Assembly: GCA_029449235.1 (NCBI GenBank)
Contig: JANATG010000004.1
Location: 1,984,001 to 2,048,000 of the forward strand
Source of the DNA: Linnemannia schmuckeri
Taxonomy: Eukaryota; Mortierellomycota; Mortierellomycetes; Mortierellales; Mortierellaceae
Direction: 5' to 3'
Length of the DNA: 64,000 nucleotides
Shown: in pieces, positions 25,021 through 37,483 of the stretch
Layout of the letters: each line of letters starts with the position of its first letter
Numbering within the stretch: position 1 is the stretch's first letter
Position numbers and translations under genes: made by a program
Notes under the pieces: model-generated
Databases searched by the model: none
What the model saw: the letters and a program-made list of their open reading frames with translations, nothing else
Told to the model about the DNA's origin: nothing

Positions 25021-28000
25021 CCTTTGCCGCCTTGTATGTGTTTGCATGTGCATGGGTGTGTAGCGCCTACAAATAGTTGCACACTGGGACAACAGGCGTT
25101 AAACAAGCTATGTGTGTATGTGTGCATGAAATCATCAGTGAGACCGGCAATGGCACAACCAAATTTTCCCCTCTCTCTCTCTCTCTCGCTCGTCCCCTCG
25201 GTGATGGCTGTCTGCTTACTTTGATCCTGTCAACTCCCCGTACCTGAATCACTAGCTGAGACCAAGGTAACGAGTTGACGACGACGGAGAGCTATTTGGT
25301 CTCAGTCGTCTGATTTGGTTCGTGTGCCTGGGAAAAATTGTCATTCTGATCCCCGACCCGATATCATTTGCCCTCGCTCTTTTCTCGTCTATAACAAACC
25401 GGGTAGGGGAGAGATCTGGCCAAGAATTTTCTCATCAGACCTGGGTACGTACTGGTACACGTATAGTACACACGGGCGGACAGACCTTGTCATTCACAAG
25501 ACCGACGAAGTGTACCCATCGGGGTGGCAGACGGGTGGAAGGGTCTTCGTCTTCGAGACAGCTTGCGGAGTCTATTACTCGGACCGACTATCTAAACACT
25601 CCATGTATTTAACATTGGGTACTGTGCCATTCCCGCCTTGCCTTTGTATGTATGCCGCAAAACCAATGCAACAAACGCCTTCTGCCTTCGAAAAGAGTCT
25701 TGCTCTCTCGTCATGGAGAGGTCATCATCACAAGCCAATGAGGCTGTCCAGGGTTCTTACTGTAGCTGACTCTGGATTCAAAGTCCTTGAACCTTTACTT
25801 AACATCGGACTTGAGACGCTGTCGTTTTGCTTTTTGTTACCGAAACATCGTGATTACCATCTTCGTTCCTTTAACGTCGAAAAAAATCTTATTGCTACGC
25901 CTTGTCTCTTGTTTTTGTTCTATATCTCTCTCTTTGCTCATTTGTTTTTCCTGTGAGGTATGTTGTCTTTTAGGCGCGGTATTTTGCCACGATGACAAAA
26001 AGAAGGAGAGCCTAGAACGAAAAAGGTCTTTTTTCATTCCGTCAAGTGTTAGTGTTGCGGCGCTTATCATCATTTTGTCACCAAGGGCTCCTCTTGCTAA
26101 TTCCTTCCTTTCTCTCTATTCTTCGCCACGCAGCATGACAATGAAGAAACACAAAACACAAAATTAAATAGTAGACTTGTCAACGGACGAGTACCTCTTG
26201 GGAACTACATGTGCATGAAAAGAAAAACAAAAAAAGAGCATGCAAATATGCAAATATACAAATATAAAAAAAATAGGCGTAGTTTCCTCTTGAAGGTCTT
26301 GTCTCCATGGGGTTTTGATAATTACCATTGGTGTTTCTTTTACCATGCGCAAGGTACCGCATCGAGAGGATATTCTTTCATTTCTAACCCGACCCCTTCA
26401 TCCAGGTTCTGCTGCATGCATCCTGAAAGAGTATTCGTTGGTTGTAAATGCGTTTCGATCTCGATCAGTTATTTTTTTTTCCTTCTCAGCCGGAAGTGTC
26501 ATGAGAGCGAGGGAAGGCGTATCGTTCTTATATCGGGCGCATATCCTCTTATGGGACTTGCATATGCAAATAGGTAATGTATGAAAAAAAGTGGCAAGGG
26601 AAGGGAAGAGGCGGTGATGGACCTGTATGTAATCTCGCAAAGGTACCTTCGAGGTGTCGTCATTTTTCTCCTACAGAAACATGTGTTCCCCTTAGGTTGA
26701 TGATTAGATCAGAAAATAAAGAGACACAAAGGTCCAAAGGAATAACAAACAAATTCCATGCGCGCAAGCAACGATCATCTCATAGTTCCAAAGTGCTGCA
26801 TTCAGCAGCTAAGGAAGAACAAGGAACGGAAAAAAGGAAACATCAACCCAGTTGGACAAGCCATCCACGTTCGTCGTAGGAGGCAAAAGGGCGAAATGGT
26901 AAGGGTGGTTGGTGCTTCCGTTCTCTCTTTCACTCCAATATGGAAAATTGCCGACGTTCTATAGAATTAAGTCCTCAACTGCATTTCCCTATTTGCCTCC
27001 ACTTTGTAGTTGAGAGCTGGGGAGATTAAGTGAGCGGGCTGAATTACAAAAGCAAGGTTAAGAACCAGAGCACTGCCCTTTTGTCTTTATTACGACATCC
27101 CTCCCCCTCCCTTTGCCCACACTCTCTTTGAATCGATCGTGTGCGGATGAATGCTTCTTTATCCACGTAATTGTCTTGGCCTGTTTGTCAGACGACGCGT
27201 AGAGGTGCGATTTTTGATGTCGTTGTTAGCCTCGCTGCTTCGATCTCAGGGGAAATGGGTTTTTTTTCGGCGCAGTCAAACGCGTGTTCTTCATGCTAAG
27301 GGGGCTATATTCGCATTTTTGGCTGTTTGCAAGAGAGATCTTTCGACTTTTGTTCTTTTCGTCTCCGAGATTTATCAAAATAACCATTTTTCGACTGTTC
27401 TTTTTTCGCAGGACCATTGAGGGGTGGTCATGGAACAAAGAATAGTGAACTTGCCGTCTATGTTGACATTAGGCAAACGTGTCCCTTTTGTTTTTCCTCG
27501 GATCGGATGACATTTTTCTTTGGTCTATCGTCTAACAGCAAAGCTAAGGGCTGGCGGCAAAATCTTGCAAGACACGATAATGATGATGAACAAATACACC
27601 GCGCAGTCAAGCCAAGCCAAGGCTCCGCCAAAATCCGAGCCAAGGTCAAAGGCAAGTGATAAAGAAGAAAGGGCAAAGCCAAAGGCCTGGGGCATTTGTG
27701 TCATGTAGTTTCGCGCGGTTCAGTCGGAGGTTAGTGGTAGGTTTCAATCATGGCGCGAAAGTTGCTCCGCTTCCTTTTTGTTTGTCAGGTGCTTCCTACA
27801 AAGTCGTGCTATAGTTCCTATGATCATGAGATTAGGATACACTTTTGAGTAGGTAAATGAAGGAGTTACTTCCATGTTTAACATCTCTAACAGCTTGGTT
27901 GTTCATTTTTTTGTTTTTCCAAGTTCGGTTCTTGCAACTGAACATAAGTTATTGTCATTGTCAAGCAATGGCAAGTGAGTATCTTTTGTCCTGGGTACAG

Positions 28001-31000
28001 TGCAAGATAATAATAGAGGGGCGCAGACGGCACCTTCTCTGCTGACCATTGCGCCACTTCCAAGTAAGAACCCATCAGTAACGAATGCCTCGGCTCCTTC
28101 GATTCCGTTCTTCAGTTGAAGGAGGCTGGCTTTCAGTGAGCAAGAGGAGGATTTGGTTCTAGACAACATATGTAAACAAAGTGCCCTCTCAGCCGAGGAA
28201 AATAAAATGAGCCTTAGGCGGTGTACTTTTTGAGCAAAAGTGAGTAAGAACAGTGTCCCTAGGAAGCTCAAAGGACACTATTCCTCCAGATCTTTTGTTC
28301 TGTTCTTCGGTTTTCGCGTGCTTGTAAAATATTCCTTCTCTCATGTTCTCGTGTTTAGTCCATATAGTCTTTGTTTTCTTGGGGCCAACACAAAGAAAAT
28401 AAAAAACATTTGTTGACAAAATTGACAAAATGATCTTACGAAAGATCCAGAGTTGATGTAAAGAACAAGCAACACCTAAGCATGCTGTTGCAAGATACTT
28501 CTTACGGCTTTTTTTATTGTTATTGTTTGTTTCAACTCTTGCGTGTTTGTCCGGGAGGTGTTATCTTTTTTTCGAGTATGAGGATAATGGATTCGTTTGT
28601 TGTTTCCTTGTTGATCTTTGAGAGCTGTCCACTACCATCCAAGGTACATTGGCCTGTCCGAACGCCACGTCCGTTTTTTTTTTTCACCGATAAAAAGAAA
28701 AGAGCAAGAGAGGATTGGCGGTGATTGTTCGCTAGGTATTTTGCGGTTCAATGATGACTCGCTCTTTCCTGGTTGTTTGTTTGTTTTTTTTTTTTTTTTT
28801 TTTTTTCTTTTTTGTCTGGGAGAGCTCGTTATGAGGAAAGGAGACAAATAAAACAAACGAGCTGAGTACAAATGCCGTTGTAATGCACCAGAACTGAATG
28901 CATGCATTGTAGTCTTGATTCCAAGAACATAAAAACAACTTAACGAAAACAACCAGACCATTTTTTAAGCCGAAAAGCCAAATGGCGCTCGTTCTTTATT
29001 GAGTACTGGACAGATGTATGCGTTATTTGTGTTAACGAGTTTTAACGAGTTTGTACCTTCGGGCGACTTGTAAGGAAAAGATTACGAGAAAAAAAAACAA
29101 ATGAAGAAAGTGGATGTGTCGTTCGTCGAAAGGAGAGAAAAAGCAGTGAGAGCATGCGAAGTACAAGACTTTTACAGCCCAAGGCTCTCTTGCTACAACT
29201 CTAGTAGCGAGGTCTTTTTTTTCCTGTCTTATTGCGCATTTCAAAGCGGGCAAAACGTGAGTCGGGGGTGGAAACGAGTGATCAAAGCAAGCGAAGAAAG
29301 AAAGACATGATAAACGGCAATTCTGGACGCTCTATGCTAGCGCAAACAGGCAAACAAACAGAAAAAGACAACAAAACAAGATCATAAATTTTTTTCCATT
29401 TGACATTTCTCCTCTCTCACCCTCTCTCCGCACTCTCACGCTCCTTCTCGGTCATAAGAGAGTAATATCGAAGAATGAGATTTTTTTTAACATTCCAGCG
29501 AGCGTGAAGAGAGTGAGTTGAAGGCAATATTTGGGTGCCACAAACGGTCTACCTTCCATGGATACTGAGTTCGTGTATCCACAGATATATATTTTTTTTG
29601 TGTAAATGGCTTTCTGTGTCCAAACTCAGGAATATGTAGAAAATGACATGCCTGCAGGCTATTGATGCAAGGTAGACCAATGCTGCACCTTGTACTCTTA
29701 TTCGCCTTGCATAGACAAGAGCACCAAGCAGCGCTTAGCAATCAATCATGTAGCCGGTTTTCAGTAAATGTCATCTATTATCCGGTGTCTTTTGCATTCT
29801 CTCTAGTTACCCATGCAACACCGTGTGCGGATCGGTTTGTCTGGGATTACGAAAGAAGCTCAATAACGACATGTTAAAGGATAAAAAAGCCAACATCTTA
29901 ATAAACAACACCAACAACACACCAACAATATCAACATCACCAAAGAAGCGAACACGAAATTGAGCCATTCTTGTGTCCTCCTCGTGTGTTCTACTTCTCT
30001 TTCTTTCTCACACACATCTGGGCGCCACGATTTTGGTGTATGGAGGACATTTTTTTTCTTCTTGATGCAAAAGAAAATGTAATCAGCATACGCAGCGCGC
30101 AAAAATTTAACGAATACTGGCAGGGAGTGGGATTAAAATGATGTGGAGTACGCCAGAAAAAGGAACCTTTTCTGTTTTTCCTTTTACGCCATTGGGAGTA
30201 GTTTTTTTCGTGATCGTGCTCTGGCAAATCGATTTGTCTGGACAAACGCTTCGTTTTCGTCTTCTTCTCCATTCTTTTCCCTTGTGACCTTTCTTGCAAC
30301 AGAATTAAGCAAGAATGAGAAGTGCTCACCTTGCATGAAGGAAGAGATACCTTCCAATTGACAAAGGGACGTGAAAACCTTTCTGACCTGCTTGATTTTC
30401 TATGGTGCATTTCTGTCTATTGAGGGGCAGCAAATTCATTTTTCGGTCGGACCCACAGAAAGCTCCAACCTTATTGACAAAGGAAGGAGAAGATCAAAAA
30501 ATAACATTTGGTCCTCCTGCTCACCAGCGTATGACTCTTTGCCGATAATCATCAGCAACAAACTCTTGCCACTGTGGCATGTGTGTGTATATGTGTATTT
30601 TGTCTGTCTGACTGTTTTTCGAAGGTGTAAACGAAGATTGATATTCGTTCTCTGCTCTCACACCATCACAACCGCACGCCTGTTATTGGCTCCCCATTTA
30701 CACTTTGAGGGACGAAGAACAAAGGTCTGTTTCCGTCAGGCTGCTTCATGTCAACATTTGATAAGAGATGGTTCACATCAAGTTGGGAATGAAGGTTTAC
30801 CTACAAGGTTAAAGCCCGGATTCTGTCTCTTGTTCTATTTTCAGTCTGTGTGTCTTTTGAAGCTAGCTCGTTGTGGCACGTGTGTCAGAACAACCAACAG
30901 CTTGTTTTCCCGCCGTCCAAGGTGAAGTAGATTTGTCCAATTCGAGAGAAGACAAACAAAGAGGGAAGAGAAACAAAAAAGAAACAACAACAAAACAGAA

Positions 31001-31645
31001 AGTGAGCCCAACGGACATACACTTGCCATTTCCATTTCTTCTTTTCCGTTAAAAAATTGGACGGAAGTGTTAGCTTGAGAATAAAAAAAGGCGTACTTAT
31101 ATGTAATGTGTAATTATGAAGTAAAAGAATTTATTTTATCGATCAGTTATGAAAAAAGCTTGTTACGTTAACTATGAAAATCTTTACGTTAAATAGTAAA
31201 AGGTGAGTGCATGGGTGATTGCTGACACTCATCGTTCTTTCTTTATTTCTGATCATTCATTTTTGAGCCTGCTCGAGGAATGAAGAAGCAAATGCAATTA
31301 TGTTTATCCTCTGTGGATGTTGACTTTGCGCTTGCGCACCTTGGTCATCTCCAAGCCTGTTCCATCAGGAAGGAAGGAAATGAACGTCAATCGTGGGCAA
31401 CTTGGAAAAGACAGTCCGCTCTCCCTACTGTCCCACTTCGTTGTACACAAGTGTCCATTTAATCACTTGTACATTTTCATTTTTTCTCTTCTTTTTCCTT
31501 CTCCCTCACAACATCATTTGTTCGCATTCACCGCTACAAACTCACTCTCCACCCTTCATCCATCCTCATCATCTTCCTTAATAATAATAATACCCTTCAA
31601 GTCCAAGCAGAAGCAGTTTACACCACATATTTGTACACAACTATC

Positions 31646-34600
31646 ATGAGCCCCTCCGTCAGTGAGGTAAGAAGACATACATATCTGACCTCTTGTGGAA
31701 CACTAGTCAGTTTCTTTCGCCTCCCTCCCCGGCACCTTGTTACCATCATCAACACTACCAAAGTATTGCAAGGACTAGCCAAAACCTCATTCTAATCTCA
31801 TACCACGGAACGACATAGATCACCCCCGCACCCTCATCGGGCCCTGCTGCAGCCGCAAAAACAATCGCCATCTCACAACTTCACGACTTTCTCTCAAGGG
31901 GATTCCCAGATATCTTTCGATGGACCCTCCACCGCCCACCGACCGCAGAAGAGCTGAACGGAAACCTGTGTAGTCTCTTCAACGCCATGTTCGTCCACTT
32001 CCGCAACAGCCTCCCAGTCAACGAACCCTCCCCTGACTGCTTCATCTTTACAGAACCCGGCAAGCCTGCAGTGACATTTGACGAGCTCTGTAGTCGGATC
32101 AGCCATTTCACGCAGGTCTTAGCTCAGGAGGGGTCCTTCAAGTCCAAGGGCAGCAAACCCCTTGCCCAAGGAGACAAGGTTTTGATTTTGTCTTCGTTGG
32201 GAGTTGATTTCTTTGTTGGATCTATTGCTTGTCTGTCGTTGGGCGCTACTTTGATCCTGTTGGATCCCTTCATGGAGAGAGCAAAGATGAATGTCTGTAT
32301 TGAGTCTGTCTTGCCCATCAGCCACATTGTCACCAACATGAAGCTGACGGCGTTTAAGAAGTGGATCCTCTCGAGAGCAGTGCCTGCCCTCAAGAAGATT
32401 CCTAACGTTGTCGAAATCCCTGTCAATGTCGAGTAAGTCCTCTTGTTCATCTGTTGTACGAGTGCTGTCACCGTGCATTTGCTAATATACTCTGATTTTA
32501 TTTCTTCCCTCCGCCACATCCCCCCTTAGTAAAAAGATTTTGGCTTCGGCGCCTAAGACCATCCCTGTGACATCTGTCCCTGGAGACACCACCGCCCTTC
32601 TCTCGTTCACCACAGGATCGACCGGCAACCCAAAGCCCATCCGTCGCTCCCACGACTATCTCCGCGCCCAGACCATCGCCGTCTTTTGCCAAAAGGAAAT
32701 TAAGGCCTCTAGCGCAGAATTCCCTGCCGCTGTAAACGGATCATCATCATTAGAGTCCGACCCCGCGTCAACAACAACACCTGCAGCAGTCGCCTCGCAC
32801 AAGCCCATCAAGGCAGTGACCAACCTCCCTGTCTTCATCTTTGGCCAGATCATGCTTGGATACACCACTCTCATCCCCGACAACTTTAACCCTGCCGGTG
32901 TTAACCCTGCCCCACTCCTCCAGGCCATGATCCGTCACAACGTCCAGGTCGCCTTTGGCTCGCCTGCCTTCTTCCTTCGCCTCTTGCAGCACCTCGAGGC
33001 CACCAGCGGTGTCGACCAGTATGGCAAGTTTATCAACCCTCTCCCCGTCCGTGTGCTCTGTTTAGGTGGAGCCCCTGTCTTTTCGTCAGAGCTCGATATC
33101 ATGCGCAGAGGCGTCCGTGGTGCTGCGTTCATCTTCTACGGTGCCAGTGAGGCCGAGCCTATTTCGAAGATCCGTGTCGAGGAGCGCATTCTCCTCGAGG
33201 CCAATCCTACCTCCGCTCCCAAGGTGAAGGGCTCCAACAAGATCACACAGCTCGATGCTCCTGCAGAGTCAGAATCCGAATTCGAGGGAGGAAACGTCCA
33301 TGCACTTTGCGTTGGTCATGTCAACCTGGATGGTGGATTTTCTCACACCGCTATTGTGCCCTTGGATGTCGAGGAGGTCAAGGGACAGCAATTCTTGGAG
33401 CTTGGTCACATTGGTGAGATCGTTGTCTCGGGCCCCCATGTCCATATCACTACCACCTCCGATGACGATCGCATTGTTCATGAGCTCCCCTCTGAGAAGA
33501 ACGGCAACAAGGACAGGATCTGGCTCCGCACCGGCGACTGTGGATACTTGGACTCCGCCCACCGCTTGTGGTTGGTTGGGCGTGCTTCGTGGGTCGTCAG
33601 AGAGGACGCTGAGGAAGGCGTTGAGGGCAGCTTGAACTCGCTCCGCTACTGGCCCATCGCTATCGAACGCTCTGTTCTCGAAACCTTTGGTGCCTCCCAA
33701 GGCGTCACCTACGTCGTTTTCATGCCATCTGGCGCTGCCAAGAAGCCTGCTCTCTTTGTTGAGGCACCCAACGGTCTTGCTCTTGCTGCCCATACACTCA
33801 TCCTTGAGCATCTTCAGGAAACGTTTGATGTCCCTGTTGATGAGCTTCATGTCTTCCGCAAGCTCCCCAGGGACAAGCGCCATGCTTCCAAGATCAACAC
33901 CATGGCTTTGAGCAAGATGATTAAGGACAAGAAGGCTTCGGACAAGATCATCGTCCAGCGTGGCGACATTACCGGGTCCGTGAACGACAGTCTCCGTCGT
34001 GGCATGACTTCGACCTCGCTCAAATACTCTGCCAGCTCCCTTGACCTCAACGCCCGCAATGTCTTCGCCAACGCAGTTGCCCCTTCCTCGATCCCCAATG
34101 AGCAGCGCTTCAAGTTCTCCAACCCAGAGCAGAATCACTTTTTGTTTGCTTGGCACCCATCCATCCTGCTGGCCAAGTACGGAGGAGGAAAGGCTAAGAA
34201 TATGGCTACCCTCACCAACTTAGTCAGCAGAGTCCCCGGAGTCCGCGCTACTGTCCCTGCCTGGTTCTGTGTCTCGACTGAGGCTTTCAAGGCTTTCTTG
34301 GCCGAGAATCACCTCGATTCTCAGATCTCCCCCCATATCACCACTCCCGAGGGTTTGGAGGCCTTCCATGCTGCATTGACAAGCAAGATCATGGCTGCTC
34401 CCTTGTCGCCCGCGATGACTCAGGAGATCACTGCCTTGGTCGAGTTCCTTATCTCCACCTCGACTTCTGCTTCTAGTTCTAAGCCCTACTTTGCCGTTCG
34501 TTCGTCTGGTGCCGATGAGGACTCTGTCTCGCACTCCTTTGCCGGTCAGTTCGACTCGTTCCTGTACCGCCAGTCTATGGACGACATTATCACTGCCCTT

Positions 34601-37483
34601 AAGAAGTGCTGGCTGTCAGCCTTTGCTCCTCGCGTCATGTCCCATCGTCTTGCCTGCAGTCTTCCCGTGAACAATGTCCGCATGGGTGTTGTTGTGCAGA
34701 TCATGGTTGATTCTGAGTGCGCCGGTGTTGCCTTCTCTCGCCACCCGCTGAACCCTATTAGTGCCAACGTCGCTTTGGTCGAGGCTGTCTGGGGTCAAGG
34801 TGAGGCTCTTGTCAGTGGTGCTGCCGAGCCGGATTCGTTCGAGGTCGAGCGCGGATTCCAGGGTAAGGTGAAGGAGACGCTGGTTCCCAAACCCAAGATG
34901 TGGGTTCGCAATGGTGGTGGTGCCGATGGTGCTGATGCCACTGGATTGGTCGCTGTCAATGTCCCCGAGCCCAAGGCCAGTGCTGCGGCCCTAACCCACG
35001 ACCGTGCCAGAGCTGTCGGAGCCATCGTCAATGGATTGGAGGCCTTGATCGGCACGCCTGTTGATTTCGAATGGGCTTTCCAGGAGGAAGACGTTATGCT
35101 GTATTGTCTCCAGGTCCGTCCTATCGTTAACCTTCCTCCAGCTGCCTTCTTTGCCGCCACGGACCCTGCCCCCAAGTCTGAGGCTTCATCCGAGACCTTG
35201 GGCGAGTCTCACATCTCGGTCCAGACGTCTGCCTCCAATACCGAGCCCAAGGGAAAGAACAAGGGCGACGATATTGACTTTTCCTCAATCGCCAACCGTG
35301 CGATGGACTCCCTGGCTGCTCCTCAGGGCATGAACGTCACCTTATGGGACAACTCGAACATTGTCGAGTCCTACTCTGGAGTCACCACCCCCTTGACTTT
35401 CTCCTTTGCCTCGTACAACTACCGCATCGTCTACGAGACCATGCTCACTTTTTTGGGCACCCCCACCAAGCTGGTCCAGGCCAATGAGGATGCTCTCATC
35501 AACTTGCTCGGCTACATCCGTGGTAACGTCTACTACAACCTCATGAACTGGTACCGCCTCCTATTGCTCGCCCCCCTCGGCAAGTTCTCGGATCCCAAGC
35601 ACATGGAGACCATGATGGGTGTCAAGCAGGGTCAGGAGGGTAACGCCGACATGGAGAAGGAGTTCAAGAAGATTCTCGAGGCCCGTCCCAAGTTCAACGC
35701 CTGGCATCGTACCAATCTCGTCCTCAAGTACATCTCGGCCTACCGCAACATTGACCGCATCGTCAACAGGTTCTTTGCCAACTTTGATGCCTTCTACAGC
35801 GCCGGACGCGAGATGGACTTTACTTCCATGTCGTTGGAGGAGATTGCTCTCTACTACAAGAAGAACGCCAGCGCCCTCCTGCGCGACTGGAAGGCTCCCG
35901 TCATTAACGACTTATTGGTCATGGGCTTCTTTGGTACCCTCAAGTCCTTCATTGCCAAGCACCTTGTTGATGCCAAGGCTACCCCTGCAACTGGCGATGC
36001 CGCTGCCCCCACTGCCGCCAAGGCTGCTGCTGCCGCTGCCGATACCGCCGCTGTCGACTCTCTCCAGAACGATCTTCTCTGCGGTGAGGATGTTGAGTCG
36101 GCCAAGCCCACCAAGATGTTGATGGAAATTGCAAAGACTATCGACACTACGGTCGAATATCCCGAGTTGGGCGCTTGGTTCATTGGACACAAGGATCAGA
36201 TCCTCAAGGCCATCAAGCCCGAGGAGAACCAGTGGATCTTGCGCTCAACCATCCTTAAGCTGTCGTTCGTTAAGGCTAGCGAGCTCTTGGCTGGATTGAA
36301 GGTCACAGAGGCTGAAAAGCCCCACCCTCCTGTCCAGGTCGTAGCTGATGTCTTGGCCATGATCCTCGAATTCCTGGATTCTTATGGATTCCGCTGCATC
36401 AACGAGCTCAAGCTCGAAGAGAAGGACTTGAACGACGATCCTGGTATGTATCATTCTCTCTCTCACGTCCTCTTTTTTTTTCTTTTTATTTCTTACGAAC
36501 GGACTAACAACATTTTCTTCTTTTAAATCAAAATAGACTTTGTGATCAACGCCATTGCTGGATATGTTCGCACCAAGGCTTACGAAGTCGACGATCTCGA
36601 CAAGCGCGAGCAGGCCATCCGTGCCGCCGCCGAGGCTCTAGTCCACCAGAAGCTCAAGGGCACTCAGCTCAAGCTCTTCCTCTGGCTCCTCCGCAACACC
36701 CGCCGCGTCGTCAAGCATCGCGAGAACCTTCGTTTCGCCCGCTCCAAGGTCTTCGGTGTCATGCGTCGTATCTTCCGCGGTATGGGTAACCGCCTTGTCG
36801 CCCTGGGAGCACTCGACACCGAGAGCGATGTCTTCTACCTCACCACCGAGGAGCTGCTCTCGTACGTCGATGGCCGTGCAGTCTCGCGTGACCTCAAGGC
36901 CTTGACCCAGCTCCGCAAGACTGAGTTTGCAAGCTATGTAGCCGACGCCAACGCGCCCCCCGAGCGCTTTATCACTCGTGGTGCCGCCGGTGTCTACATG
37001 TGGTACCCTCACATCCTCGCCGACCTGGATCTCCTCAAGGATGCCGAGGACTCGAACGGACCCCCAGAGCCTGGTGTCCTGAAGGGTGTCTCGTGCTGCC
37101 CCGGAATTGTCGAGGGTGTCGTCCGTGTCGCCAAGGACATTACCGAAACCAAGGATCTCGATGGCGAGATTTTGGTCACTGCCAGAACTGACCCCGGTTG
37201 GGTTCCTCTCTACCCGATGTGCTCGGGGCTGTTGATCGAGCGTGGGTCGTTGCTCAGTCACTCGGCCGTCGTTGCTCGTGAGTTGGGTCTGCCTACCATT
37301 GTTGGTATCTCGGGCGGTTTGATGAAGCGCCTCAAGACGGGAATGCGCGTCAAGATGGATGCTGGAAAGGGTAAAGTCTACATTTTGGACGAGCTCGAAG
37401 CCTTGGAGAAAGAGGGTGCTGCTACTGCTTCGGCTGATGGTGAGGCTACAGCTCAGCCTGAAATTGCTCCCGTTGCTGTTTAA
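31646..37483 (+). CDS. AMP-forming acyl ligase fused to PEP-synthase-like dikinase
   Basis: Four exons, 31646-31666, 31819-32432, 32530-36443 and 36537-37483, give 1,831 residues; the first exon encodes only MSPSVSE. Residues about 30-690 are an ANL (acyl-AMP) ligase: P-loop FTTGSTGNPK (238-247), RTGDCGYLD (about 544-552), and a C-terminal KRHASKIN (about 660) resembling the RHNAKI motif of OleC beta-lactone synthetases. Residues about 745-1080 are an ATP-grasp PPDK N-terminal domain (FAVRSSGADEDS, SFAGQFDSFL, CLQVRPI). A central domain follows (SNIVESYSGVTTPLTFSF, about 1,115) and then the swivelling PEP-utiliser domain with the catalytic His in GSLLSHSAVVARELGLP (His about 1757). The layout of the last three parts resembles rifampicin phosphotransferase. 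No carrier or condensation domain, so not an NRPS. An Ala-rich linker lies near 1,370-1,390. Substrates unknown. Confidence 0.88.

Larger units (their letters stand above)
23867..31645. other. 7.8-kb non-coding desert
   Basis: The longest gap in the window. Open frames are short or lack an ATG start (for example the 213-codon plus-strand frame from 25315 starts at TTG), show no recognisable domains, and have no consistent splice extension. It contains opposed CAA/TTG-rich arms (24368-24544), a TTTG array (24762-24785), a 15-bp inverted repeat (24940-25020), a 20-plus T run (28784-28806) and an AT-rich stretch at 31080-31200. The last 200 bp form the CT-rich leader of the fusion gene. No transposase or reverse transcriptase was seen. 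Confidence 0.6.

Noticed and set aside
25315..25956. 213-codon open frame in the desert
   Set aside because: It starts at TTG, has no recognisable domain, and no splice extension gives a longer product; treated as chance.
28021..28080. tRNA-like A-box (TGGCGCAATGGTCAGC on the minus strand)
   Set aside because: The D-stem does not pair, and there is no B-box or T-arm at the right distance; at most a decayed tRNA-derived fragment.
30371..30925. 184-codon open frame with a signal-peptide-like start
   Set aside because: The first codon is GTG, not ATG, and the rest is compositionally like translated non-coding DNA.
33269..34156. 295-codon open frame on the minus strand inside the fusion gene
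   Set aside because: It lies wholly opposite the long ligase exon, has no recognised motif, and is the expected antisense shadow of GC-rich third positions. The same applies to the 320-codon frame at 36638-37600 and the plus-strand 248-codon frame at 19474-20220.
31646..37483. NRPS or plain PEP synthase for the fusion gene
   Set aside because: There is no condensation or carrier domain for an NRPS, and a plain PEP synthase would lack the N-terminal AMP ligase and has a PEP/pyruvate-binding TIM barrel that is not seen here.
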